Shown here in pieces: positions 11,983 to 23,702 of a stretch of DNA of 64,000 nt (position 1 is its first letter; each line of letters starts with the position of its first letter). The stretch covers positions 458,483 to 522,482 of the forward strand of contig JH720308.1 in the NCBI GenBank assembly GCA_000231825.2, given 5' to 3'. The stretch is from Tetrahymena elliotti 4EA (lineage: Eukaryota > Ciliophora > Oligohymenophorea > Hymenostomatida > Tetrahymenidae). The position numbers and the translations under genes were made by a program. The notes under the pieces are model-generated. The model worked only from the letters and a program-made list of their open reading frames with translations, did no database searches and had not been told where the DNA came from.

Positions 11983-14251
11983 TCAAAAATCATTATCTTC
12001 TTCTTTTAAGTATTTTAAACTTTGAATTTGATTTTTAGACATGAGAACCGTTTTCTTCTTTTCAGTGATATCTCTTCTAGATTTTTGTTATCTTTATTAG
12101 CTATCATCATTTATTATCATCGTTTTCTTCTAATCAGTGATGTCTCTTCTTGATCTTTATTATCTTTGTTAACTATCATCATTTATTATCATTGTTTTCT
12201 TCTTCTCAGTGATATCTCTTCTAGATTTTTGTTATCTATGTTGGCTATCATCATTTATTATTGTTTTTTTCTTCTCAGAGATATCTCTTCTTGATTTTTA
12301 TTATCTTTACTAACTGTCATCATTTATAATCATTGTTTTCTTCTTTTTTTATATTTAGTTATAGGTTCTATCATCCTATGAAATATCATCTTCTTAGTTT
12401 CTTGCTTTTATCATGGTTTTCTACCTTTAACCCCTATTCCTTTCTTCTTCTGTCTAATAATCATCATTTTATTGATTATAATCATTTTTTGGCTTAAACT
12501 CATCTAATCCATCTAAATCATCAACTTCTTCATTTTTGAAAAACTTAGATTTATTTTTCTTATTTCCTTTTTAAACATAGTTATCGTCATACTCATCTTG
12601 ATAATCTGCACCTCTTCTAGATTAAGATGTGTTTTTTCTTGATTTACTCCTTTTATTACTCCTAACATATTTACTATCATCATCATCATCTCCTTCTTCA
12701 TCGCGTTAAACCCTAGAGCTTTTTCTAGATTTATTTCTTTTCTTGCTTTAGTTTCTTGTGTAATCTTCTTCTTCTTCATCATCATAATCTTAATTTTATT
12801 ATATCTATGCCTTAGATCTAAGTTTGGATTTAGACTACCTTTGTTTTTTATAATTTTGTTCTTAATCATCTTAATCGCCATATTCATCATCATCATAATT
12901 ATCTATCTTCTTTTATGATCTCATTTCTATGTTTCTATTTGATCTATCATTTATCATTTTCTTGCTTTTAGATACTTGTTAATAGTAGTTTTAATCATCC
13001 TCCTCCTCTTCATCATACCCTCTTATTTACCTATTTTAAAAAAATTGTTTTTCAAGTTCTTTTCTTTTAACTCAAATAAAATTTACCTCTTTGAATATCC
13101 ATAATCATTTTATTTAGAATGAAAGGCAGATTTCTTCTTTTTCTTTTATTGCATATACTAATCAGCCCCAAAATTTGAAACTTAAGGACTGTTGATAGAT
13201 GTTTATCTGATTTTATATCTTTTTCCGTCTATAACTTAATAATATTCTTAGTTTTCATATCCAGTACCTAGTTATGTTAAACGTTGCTGCTACATTGTTG
13301 TGTCATATTGCGGATAGGTAATTTATTATGTTTGTACATTATTCATTAACTACTGTTATTCAAAAGAAATTGTATTTTGACCTTAATTAGATCCAGTTGC
13401 AGTTGGAGAGGCAATTATTGGTAATTATTCCTAATACTTTGGTTTATTTTATACTGTGCTCTAATTTATTTGAGGAAGCTTTATATTTTCTAAGTTTTGG
13501 GCTTGAGGAGAGTTTTAAAAGGAATTCCTTTGATATTGCCGATACATGAGGGGGTTATTTTGCTAATATCTGAGGTTTAAAATTTTATTTACTCACACCT
13601 CTTTCAGAAAAAATATTACATCAACTGTGGACTACTTTAAGATTACCTTTGCTATAGGTAATTCTGTCGACTCTAAATCAACTACTTATATGTTTAGGAT
13701 GTTAAATCATTATACTATAGTATGTTCCCTTAATTGAATTGACCTGTTATAGCTGTTTCTGCTTATAATTTGTTAGGAATACTTTCCTAAAAATTTTACT
13801 TTTAAAAAATAGACAAAAGATATAAGAATAGACTAATTCTGAGTAAATAAATATTCTTATTCGAATGGTAAAGTAAAAAAAAATATTTTTACCTTTTAGA
13901 TTAATGGCCCTAGTTTTAAAGGCATCAGTGGACGCTTTTATAATAAATCAACACATTAAAAATTTGAACAAGATAAATATCTTGCAATAAGATGAAATAA
14001 AAAAATTTTCAAATTTCAAGTAGCAAAGTAGAAAGTACACTTTTTTCAATCAGAGCTAATCTCAGAGCTTCTGTGTAATAATTGTAATTTATTTGGTGAA
14101 TTCTTTATCTTAAATCATTTAGATCATTTTCATACTCATCTGGGTCAGATTCTTCTAAATCCCTTTCATAATCTTATCTTTTTCTACTTGAAATGTACTT
14201 TTATTATTACAGTTGATATGAGCTATTTTTTCTTAAATTAGATGTCTTCAT
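11983..14251 (-). CDS. Five-exon low-complexity protein with C-terminal 24-residue repeats
   Basis: About 617 aa; exons 14251-14039, 13934-13893, 13714-13647, 13569-13087 and 13030-11983, all GT/AG and in phase. Exon 2 is only 42 nt, but it has distinctly higher GC than its flanks and joins in phase 0 on both sides. Residues 1-71 are charged with an ELR-like helix. The middle is Gln-rich with YxxQ repeats. Then follow acidic/basic alternating segments (DEEEEDDQ, KSRKSSR, KKNKSK) typical of nuclear scaffold or RNA-processing proteins. The C-terminus holds four tandem 24-residue repeats, then a short tail ending in KEEDNDF. No catalytic domain. Function unknown; nuclear location is only an inference from composition. 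It is transcribed divergently from the kinase at 14622. Confidence 0.7.
12049..12333 (-). repeat. Four tandem 72-bp coding repeats (24 residues)
   Basis: 285 bp encoding 24, 23, 24 and 24 residues. Each unit starts IINDDSQ, continues QRQQ, then has K/RSRRDI and ends EKKKT (third copy DQKKT). One copy lacks a residue. The copies are nearly identical at the DNA level, so the array probably expanded recently. Confidence 0.9.
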
Positions 14252-14621
14252 TTAAATTGCTATTAAATTTCTGAAATTAATTATTAATATTCTAAAAAAG
14301 AGTACTAAAAATGGATTAAAAATGAATGATTTTTAATATAATGAAACTCTTTTAGTGCGTGACAGAACAATCTATTTTTACATAGATAAGAAGAAAATGG
14401 TTTATGCTTACATAGAAAATATCCTTTTTATCAAAAATATTTTCCATCTTTACAAAAAAAAATAAAAGGGTTTTCTGTTTCTAAAAAATAAAAGACTTTT
14501 TTTTATCAATTTAATTATTGATTTGGATTTAAAAAGAAAAAATAAATAAATAATAATTAACAAATTGGTAGAAAAAAAAAGAAGAAAAAGAAGAAGAAAA
14601 AAAATAACAAAAAACTTAATC
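14252..14621. promoter_or_regulatory. Divergent intergenic region with likely two promoters
   Basis: 370 bp between the start of the minus-strand repeat protein gene and the start of the first kinase. Its position implies two promoters. It has A-rich purine runs just upstream of the kinase ATG (14560-14620). No specific motif is recognised. Confidence 0.4.
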
Positions 14622-16133
14622 ATGTAAGAAGAAAAAGTAATTGAGGGTGGCTAATCTATTTGTAGAATCAAAAAAGATGAAAAAGGAGGACAAGTCTTTG
14701 AAAAAGAGCTTAGGAGCAAAATTGACTATCTTCATGAGAAAGGAATTTACTTATTTTTAGAAAATTGCTAATAACAATCATAATAATAATTAAATGTTTT
14801 ACAAATGATCTCATTTGATGATTATTCTCAGACGATTGTTTTCCCATATATCAAGTGTAGTTTATCTTTTTTGTGCTCTAAAAAAGATTAAAAATCTAGA
14901 AGAGGATTGAATTGGCATGTTGCCATGTATCATTTTACTAAAATAGTTAAAACAATTATTATTTTACATAAATATAATTTATGTCATTGCGACCTAAAAA
15001 TAGATAATATACTTTGTGAACCAAAAATAACTTACTTCAGAAATTATGTGATAGATTTTGGACATTCTCAAAAATTAAAATAAAATGAACAATCTTAGAA
15101 ATTATGTGGAACTAAACAATATAATCCCACTGAGTTGAATGAGGGGATTAATTCATAAAATATTAAACCTTATAGCCCTTATAAACTAGATTTATACTAA
15201 CTCGGAATGATGTTATTAACTATGATGGTACCTTTTCCTATTTGTGAAAATGTTAAAAAGTTAATCAATTCAAAAAAGAAAGACAGTTTCTATGAAGCTA
15301 TTAGAGCAATTTATAAGGATTAAAATAAAGTATCAGAATTTGAAATAAAATTTGAAGTATACGATCTTATATGGAGCCTTCTCACAGGCTAAATAAATGA
15401 AGCTTTTGAGATATTGAATCATAAAGCCTATTAATTACCAGAAATGATTCATATGCTAGAGATTATGAGCAATCATGAGGAAATCAATCCCTAAAAAATG
15501 GATATTTAACAAATAACTTAGGTAGGCTAATAACAAGTTTTTACTAATTTTAGCTAAAATGCAAATAGAGGTTCTAAATCTTTAAATATTAAAGATGAAT
15601 TTGAAAAAAAGCTTAATAAATTTTGTGTAGATCCTTCAAAATTCACTGAAAAGCTGAAAGATTTCTGCAATAAAGAACCCCGCAAAGTAGATTAAATTGA
15701 GACTTATGCTTATTCTCTTTTGATAGAATACAAAATTAAGAAAACCATGAAAGCCTTGTTGTATTTTTTGTCTTAGAATAATAACAACATATTTAATGAA
15801 AAGATTTTTGTGAAAAAAGAAAACTTGGTTTTAGAAGTGGTATAAAAATACAAGATCACTGAAATCGATTTTGAAGAAAATGAAGAAGATATTGACAACG
15901 ATGAAAGTGATGATTATGATAGTAGTGATGAAAATAAAAAATTTAAAGTTTCTTAAAAAGAAAAGGAATTAAAAATGTAAATTGAAATAGTTTCCTTCAC
16001 AGATAATCAAAGTTAAAAAGAATTTTTCTCTATTAATTTTAAGCATCTAAAAGATAACAAAAGTGATTCAGATGGATCTATTTACTTTAGTAATATTGTT
16101 TCTGATATCTAAGAAAATTTCAAAGACATTTGA
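14622..16133 (+). CDS. Divergent protein kinase 1 (HCD type)
   Basis: Single exon, 503 aa. Kinase-like C-lobe motifs are clear: the catalytic loop at H122-C-D-L-K-I-D-N, the metal-binding DFG at D145 (IDFGHSQKL), an activation-segment motif CGTKQYNPTEL in place of the usual APE region, and DLYQLGMMLL in helix F. The Arg of HRD is replaced by Cys, so this is not an RD kinase. The N-lobe is short; I see neither a clear glycine loop nor an unambiguous VAxK lysine, so activity is uncertain. The C-terminal 200 residues are charged, with an acidic patch (DDYDSSDENKK) and no known domain. It is a tandem paralogue of the next gene (same HCDLK, DFGH and CGT motifs). Substrate unknown. Confidence 0.8.
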
Positions 16134-16670
16134 TTTAGCTTAACTCTAATTATTCATAAAATTGTTTTCTTTTAATTTATTGTATCATTTTAATTGTCTA
16201 TTTTATTTCTGTTGTAATAAAATATTATTTTATTAAGAAAAACTCTTTTATTGCAGTGGGTTTTTTTTTCTACAATCAAATAAAATTCTTTTCTATTTAG
16301 ATTTAAATTAATTTTTAGATTTGTCTAGAAATAAGATATATGAATTAAAAGACCCTGTCTAGTTGTATGAAAAGAAAGTAAATTTTAATACTTTTATTTT
16401 ATTTAAGATTTTGCTTGATATAATTTTTTTTAATAAACAAAAATCATCAACTTTCAAAAAAAACCCAAATTCCTTTTAGATTATCTCTTGATATCAAAAT
16501 TAAAAATATTTTATTACTGAAAGATATGTTAGATAGATATCTTTGCTTGAATTAATTAATAATTTTGATTATTTTAAAGGTTTCTGAACAAAAAAAAAGT
16601 GATAAAAATAAGTAAAAAAAAATTAATATTAAATATTTAACATCAAAAAAAATAAAGTGTTCTCTTAAAA
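16134..16670. other. Spacer between the paired kinases
   Basis: AT-rich 3' UTR plus promoter of the second kinase. No feature recognised. Confidence 0.5.
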
Positions 16671-18119
16671 ATGTAAGATATGCAAACAGATATAATTTAG
16701 GCAGGTTAATCATAAGTTAAGCCATTTTATTGCTAAAATGCTGGTAAAACTTTTGTAGCAAAAAGATTTTACCAGCATGATGATTATGTTAGAGAAAAGC
16801 TATTTTATTCTTAAATATTATAAGGATTTCAAATGAATGATTAAAGTTCTTTCTTAACACTCCTCGGATTTAATGATGATTCAAAAGAACTAATTTTCCC
16901 ATTTGTAAGATATAATCTTTTAGAATACATTCGTTAACAATAGCCTCTCAGTTTTGAATAGATCATGTATAGCTTTTCTTAAGTTCTTGAAAGTTTAAAA
17001 CTTCTGCATGATAATAACATTTCCCACTGCGACTTAAAAGATTTAAATATCTTACTCAATGTAGAATCAAACTTGCACCATATATTGATTGACTTTGGGC
17101 ATTACTAGAAGATTCAAAAAGGGGAAATGTCTTAGCTTCCTTGTGGAACTATTGAATTTAACCCACCTTAGTTTAATAATTCTATTTATGAGTATTAAAA
17201 ATATAAAAAGCCTATTTAACCCTATTGTCCCTATTAATTGGATATCTACTAATTAGGGATCCTGCTTTTTAGAATGACGACTTTTATTGAGCTTGATGAT
17301 AAATCTAAAGAAATGGCATAAAAATAAAAAAATAAATAAGTATTCAAAATAATTATTGAGAAGAAGTATTTAGAATAAAAGAAAAGATAATTAGACTGGT
17401 CTGATTAATTATTTGAGTTAATATTCTAGCTTTTAAGTGGAGAAATAAATGATATAAATTAACTCTGCTAAAACAAATTAGTTTCCGAATTTATGAATAT
17501 AAAAAAAAATGACCAAAGCTTTTAGGTTGAAGAATGCATATAAATGAATAAAGATGAAAGTAGCAGTAGAGGTTCTGGAGGCTCTACCGAATTTCTAGTT
17601 TCTAAAGCTTTTAAAACCTATACAGATTTAATGGATGACATTGAAAACTCTAAGTTTGTTGACTCTTAATAAAGATTCTTCAAGTAGTCTCCTCGTACAG
17701 TTTAATAACATGAACTTTTAGAAGGCTCTTTATTTGCTGAAATGAGTGCTTAAGATCTTTTGAAAGTTCTTCTTAATATTTTAGCATAAAATAATCCAGA
17801 TATTTTTGGCTAAAATATTTTTACCAAAACAGATAATTTAACTTTAGAAGCAGAGTTAGTATATGAATCTACAGAAATAGCCATCTAAGATGACTTTGAA
17901 AATCTAATCAATTCCATTGAAGATGGTGATGAAGAAGAAATAGAGAAACTTATCTAAACATAGAAAGTTCTTCAAAAAGTAAAAATGTCAATAGAAATAG
18001 TTAATGTTGAGTACGAATAAAGAGAAATGAGATCTCTCATATTCTAGCTGATAGAAGGTTCATCTATTTATTACATAAACTTAGTTTCATAGATCAAGCA
18101 ATAAATATCCCAATTTTGA
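16671..18119 (+). CDS. Divergent protein kinase 2 (HCD type), paralogue of the upstream gene
   Basis: Single exon, 482 aa. The N-lobe is better kept than in the first copy: NAGKTFVAKRF contains the likely ATP-binding Lys31. The catalytic loop is H119-C-D-L-K-D-L-N, DFG is at D141 (IDFGHYQK), and the activation segment contains CGTIEFNPPQ. As in its neighbour, HRD is HCD and DFG is followed by His. The kinase domain covers about residues 15-260; the rest is charged, with a Ser/Gly patch (SSSRGSGGS) and an acidic helix near the C-terminus. The tandem arrangement and shared unusual motifs show local duplication followed by divergence. Probably a Ser/Thr kinase of a ciliate-expanded group; substrate unknown. 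Confidence 0.85.
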
Positions 18120-18653
18120 TGCTAATAATAATTTCCCCTTTTATTATTAAATGAAGAGTTTTCATTTAATTATTGCAATTAATAATATTTCTTACAGATT
18201 TTTTAATGTTTGTTTTATTAATTTTTTTACTTGTTTGTTTGCTTGATAGAAGTATTTGAATTGCTTTTAAGATTGATTTAGTATTTTTGAAAAGGAATAG
18301 TAGTACTTGTTACTTGGAATAAAAAACATTATGGAATAATATTAACTTTTTTCCTATTCAAATAACATAAGAAAATTAATTATCTATTTTATTTTAAATT
18401 AATACAAATCATCTTTCTTTCTTTTTGCATGTTTTTCAAGACTTTTTTTTTTGAAAAATTCCCTTCTCAGCATTTTGTTTAAAAAATTTATATTTTTAAA
18501 CACTATTTTGTTAAAATTCGTTTTCTTTAATAAGTAAAGATAATTAATACAAAAAGAAAGTCTTTAAAATAGAATTAGAATCTTAACTCAAAATTTAAGC
18601 ATTTCAAGTCAAGTTTAGCACAAATTTTATATTATAGCTTCCACTTCTAACAA
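18120..18653. other. Intergenic spacer
   Basis: AT-rich spacer between kinase 2 and the Hook-like gene; nothing distinct seen. Confidence 0.5.
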
Positions 18654-20702
18654 ATGGATCAGAGCGGTATTCATAGTAATTACAATATGGATGATATTGA
18701 GCAAAGTGTTATTGAATTTTTGAAGACAATCAATAACCTCAGCAAAACTCCATAAAATCTTGAAGAGTTATGTGACGGTATTGTTCTAACAGAACTTCTC
18801 TCAAAAATTAATGACAGCATTTTTGATGTTGATTAGGTTGAGAGAGATACATAAGATAACTGGGCTTTAAACCTTAGAAACATAAAGAGATTAATTGACA
18901 GCATAGAACACTATTATCATGAAATTTTAAAATTAAAAGATTTTGACAAAGATACTTATTTAGATGCAACTGAAATATCAAGAAACAAAAATAAAAATGA
19001 AATAGTTAAGTTAGTTGAACTCGTTTTGGGCATTATTGTACAGAGTGAGTAGAAGAGTGATTTTATTCATGCAATTACACAATTAGAGAAAAAATATTAG
19101 GCCATCTTGATGCATTTGATGGAAAAGTGGATTGTTTAGGATCGTTTACATACAGACGGAGATGACAATATGTCTATGGAGAGCATGAGTTCATAGAGAT
19201 TTAACTCAGCAAGCATTTAGTATAACACACAATCTTACTATTATTAGCAAAATCAATAGCTACTTAAAAAGATTGATGAACTTGAAAGAGAAAATGATGT
19301 TTTAAATGAAAAAATTGAGGAACTTCGTAATGAATAAATCGAAAAAGATCGCAAAATTTTAGAATATGAAAAAGACTTCAACAAGAAAGATGATGAAATA
19401 AAAAAATTGAAATTGTCTCGTGATAGCATGATGATAAGTCTTGGTATGAGCACAAATGAAGATATTGAGAGTGTGGTTAAGACAAAGGAATTAAAAATAG
19501 AATAATTAAATTAAACTATAGTTGCTGTTTAGTAATAAGCTTAACTAGAAAAAGACAAATTGATTGACGAGATCTCTCTTTTAAATAAAAAGTTAAAGTA
19601 ACTTCAAAAAATTAGTGAGTCACTTGATTTTTATAAGCAAAAATATGATGAATACACATAACTTTCTGAGAAATTCTCTGAAGCTGACAAGAAAGCCAAA
19701 CAATTTGATAAGAATTTGCAAGACAAAGACAGTCAAATTGAGATGCTTATGGAAAAGTTGTAAGAATTCAAGTAGAGCTATAATGAAGAGAAAAAAAAAT
19801 CTATGGAAAAAGCCATTGAAATATCACAAAGAGACAACTAAATTGAATAGCTTCGCAGAGAAGCTGATTAAGTTTAGCGTAAATACTAACTTTAGGAAGA
19901 AAAAATATAGGATATGAGTTAAATTCTTGAACGTTACCAACAAGATGAATCCCATAGCAGTAGCGATTATAAGAAATAAAATTTATTAAGCACTAAAAAG
20001 GTTAATGATGGCCCTAAAGGACTAAGTGAAGACTTGAATCAAATCATTAATGATCTTGAAAGAGAAAACATTTTACTTAAATCTGAACAAACTACTTTAG
20101 ATCCTAGTGTAATAAACCTTGAAGATGCCTCTAGTCTCAAAGAATAAATTAATATGCTCTAAACCAAGCTCACAGAGTAAATAAAGGTTTAGCACGAACT
20201 AGAGACAAAGCTTCAAGTTTATGAAAAGTGTGATGTAGAAAAATTGAAAGAAGATAATGAAAAATTAAAAAATGACTACTAGAATTTGTTGGCTAAAAGT
20301 TTAAAGAGGAAAGAAAGACGCGAAGAAGAGTAAGAAGAGAATTTAAGATCACTTCAAGAAGAGATATCAAGAAGAGAATCGGAAATACAACAATACTAAG
20401 AAAAATATTAAGATTAAAATTCAAAAATACTTCAGTTAAATTCTGAAAGAGCAAAATTAATAGATGAGTGGGAGAAAAAGGTTAATGAGCTTTAAAAGTA
20501 AATTGCAAATTAAAATTAATAAATTAGCTCACTATCAAATCAAATGGATGAAAAAGACAAAAAACTTGATAATTAAAAGTAATAATACACATACCTTTTT
20601 TAAAATAAATAAGAAGAGCTTGATATTCTTTTTGGTGTATTATGTGAAATGCGCTTAAAATATTAGCAAATTTAAGCTTAAGAAAAAACTAACTGCTGCT
20701 GA
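18654..20702 (+). CDS. Hook-family protein (microtubule motor adaptor)
   Basis: Single exon, 682 aa, close to the usual 680-720 aa of Hook proteins. Residues about 10-165 match the N-terminal Hook domain, a calponin-homology-like fold: LEELCDGIVLTELLSKIND, then DNWALNLRNIKRLIDSIEHY, then VKLVELVLGIIVQSE and LEKKYQAILMHLMEKW. From about residue 190 to the end it is an almost continuous coiled coil rich in Glu, Lys and Gln. Hook proteins link cargo to cytoplasmic dynein through this N-terminal domain and dimerise through the coiled coil, often within an FTS-Hook-FHIP complex. A role in endosome or organelle motility is therefore expected. The C-terminus ends in TNCC, which is unusual and might be lipidated, but that is a guess. 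Confidence 0.85.
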
Positions 20703-21663
20703 AGAAAAACAAGCCTAAATTTGTTATTTAATTGTTTTTATGCCACATTATTTCCAAGAGTTTAATGGAGCATTAATAAGAAAGCAATATCCATTCATTT
20801 TTTGTAAATGTATATTTTATAAAATTGTTGCATTCATTTCTAATTAAATTGTTTTTGTAGAAGTACTTAATACGTCTAATTTTATAGAAAATTCTTTTTT
20901 TTTTAGATCATTAAATTAGATTACAAATAAATAAGAAATAATTCAAGCAAATCTTTGATCTATTTCTAAGTAACTAAATATCTGTAAATTTTAATTTTTT
21001 GCCATAACTTCATGTGGCAGATCTTTTTCTTTAAGACTTTATTATTTCAAGTTACTTCAGAATACCATTTATTTCCAACTCAAACTAAATGGGTTTGTAA
21101 AGTTTTTAAGCAACCCTAATACATCAAAATAACAAAAACACTATTCTGCTTATTTGTAGATTTGAGCCATAAATATCAAAATTAATTTCTCTATAACCAA
21201 CATGAAGGTTTATTACAATTAAAAATAGTAAACTACTTTTAATCAATTGCATACTGATTTATTTAAAAAGAAGAAGACTTTGGGCAAGGTCTTCTTGTAC
21301 TTATTATGAACTAACTATGAAATTAAAACATTCATTTTTGCTAACACTTTGATCTATCAAATTGGAAAATACTATAGTCAATGGTATTTATGCCAAATAT
21401 ATATTCAATTTATACAAATATTTGAATTAATTTTTTTTAGCTGCACGGGAGGATATTTTAATTTAATAATTAGCCCAAATCGCTCATATTTCTTTGTTTA
21501 CTTTAATTGTTTACTTGTTATTAATAAGAAATTTGTTAATTTCTTAGAGAAATTCAAATGTTATTAAACCCCGAATGTAAAATAATGAGCTATTTAAATC
21601 CTTAGGGAATTGTGTACATTACTAAATTATTAAAATTGAAAACAAATAATATTTTAAAAAAAG
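20703..21663. other. Intergenic region with one hairpin
   Basis: About 960 bp of AT-rich DNA between the Hook-like gene and the sugar transporter. Apart from the hairpin at 21271-21296, no gene or repeat is evident. Confidence 0.5.
21271..21296. other. Inverted repeat able to form a hairpin
   Basis: AAGAAGAC and GTCTTCTT flank a 10-base loop. With one bulged G the stem can extend by two more pairs. It stands out because the loop (TTTGGGCAAG) is G-rich in AT-rich surroundings. It could be an RNA structure in the 3' UTR of the Hook-like gene or in the leader of the transporter; no family recognised. Confidence 0.4.
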
Positions 21664-23702
21664 ATGCTTAAATAAACCATAGAACTCTCATAAAATATCC
21701 CTTTTAGTAATACAGTAAATCAAGCAGGTCATGAGGAATAGAACCTCAAGACAGGCCCAGATGTTCATTTACAACACCAACAGCATTAAAAGCATTTAAG
21801 ACACACCGCTTTTATTTACTTGATGTCTTTGAATGCTTGCCTTGGTTCTTTTTTCTTCGGGTACAACTTAGGTGTTTATAATACATGTCAAAAAGTTATA
21901 GCCTCATTAAATGGTTGGAATGATGATGAGAACAAATAATACACATCACTCATCACAGCAGCTATGCCTTTAGGTGCCCTTATTGCAGCTGTATTTAGCA
22001 AGCAATTAATAGCAATTCTCAAAGGTATTAGAAAATCTATGATCTTATTTGATATTATTGGTATCATTGGAACAATAATTATAATCTGTTAACATGACCT
22101 TTCAAATCTAATCATAGGAAGAATCGTAAGCGGATTTTGCATAGGTAAAATATAAATTTAATCATCTAATTATATTCAAACACAGTTAACTTTAGAAAAA
22201 CCTGTCAAACATGCTATTCAGTAGAAATGTTTTAGAAATGGTTCTAAGGTTATTCGACTTTTTTTTTGATAGCAAGTTTTAATTTAAACAATATATAGAA
22301 AAAATTTAACTTAAATTAAAATGAATTATTGAAATAAAGGAATGAATACATCGTTGGTACCAGAATACATTAGAGATTTTGCACCTACTGAAATCAGGAG
22401 TAGAGTAGGATCAATTAATTAAATTTTGTTAACTACTGGTGTATTTATGAGTTATTTAATGAGTTTAATTCTTCCTCTCCCTTAAGAACTCAAAGATAAT
22501 CCAGATGGCTACTATGATTTAAATTGGAGATTTGTTTTGGGTCTCCCTATCGCAACTTGCACAATTAGACTTCTTCTTCTTTGGTTTAAGTACACTCATG
22601 AAACTCCTACTATTATGATTATGTAACACCATTTTTCAGAAGTTAGAGAATATCTTCAAATGATATATGATGATGATGAAGACTAAAAAAAGGCTTACTC
22701 AGAAATATGTGAAGTAGCAGGAGTTGGATCTTCAGCTGAATAAGTTGATTTACAAAATTCTGTTTAAGATTAAAATGGAAAATCCATTAAATAATCACAA
22801 GAAAAGCTTGGTAAAAATATTCCAAAACACATTCAGTAAAAAGAAAACTCTCCTACATAAACCCAAAACAATCACACAGCATTAGAAGTGAATTTAAATA
22901 GTGAAGAACATGTCTCATCAGAAAAGTTATTGGAATTATTAGACAAAAAGAGTTATTGGAAAAGAGTAGCCCTTGGATGTATTATTTAATATGGTACATA
23001 GTGTTCAGGTGTTAATGCTTTGCTCTTTTATTCAAATGAAATTTTTAAAGAAACAACAGGCTCTGAAATGACTTCAAGAGTTTGTACAATCTTTTTAGGT
23101 CTATCTATGGCTGTTTATTCTATGATATCTATGCAACTTGTTATTAGATTTGGAAGAAGATCAATTATGAATTATTCTGTATTTCTTACAACAGTAATGC
23201 TTGTCCTATTTGCTATATTATAAAAACTCCCTTAGACATATGGAATACAAGTTACAGGAATCCTACTCATCTTTATTGTAATTTTTCTTTTTTTCATTTT
23301 TATTTACTAATAATTACTAATTCAAAAAAGTATATGTTTGGATGGTAAGCAGGTCTTGGTACTACAGTTTGGGTTTATAATAACGAAATTCTTGACAGAA
23401 AAGGATTAGCCTGGTCTTCATTTATAAGATGGTTATTTACAATGTTAGTAGGTGTAGTCTTCCCTTACATGAATAGCTCCATGGGGTTATTTGGATCATT
23501 CCTTATTTTTGGTGGGCTAACTGCCATGTGTTTAGTTTATTTCTGGCTTTTTATGTATGAAACAAAAGGAAAATCTAGATTAGAAGTTATGAAGTTATTT
23601 AATACGTAAAGTGATGTAGACAAATTTGATAAAGAAGCAAAAGATTATGCAAAATAGAAAGTATAATAAAATAGAAGCAACTAAGATTTTGAACATTCAT
23701 GA
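21664..23702 (+). CDS. MFS sugar transporter
   Basis: 596 aa from exons 21664-22144, 22340-23277 and 23331-23702; introns of 195 and 53 nt, in phase. It has about 12 hydrophobic segments and sugar-porter signatures: VPEYIRDFAPTEIRSRVGS after TM4 (family PxYxxExAPxxxRG), RFGRRS in the TM8-TM9 loop, and YETKGKS after TM12 (family PETKG). The first ten of the N-terminal 55 residues are hydrophilic and Gln-rich. A large loop of about 120 residues, rich in acidic residues and Gln, lies between TM6 and TM7, longer than in typical family members. It probably imports hexose by facilitated diffusion or proton symport at the plasma membrane or a vacuole; the substrate cannot be told from sequence. Confidence 0.85.

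Noticed and set aside
12513..12896. Met/Lys-rich minus-strand frame
   Set aside because: It is a shadow of the acidic/basic exon of the repeat protein, one base out of frame.
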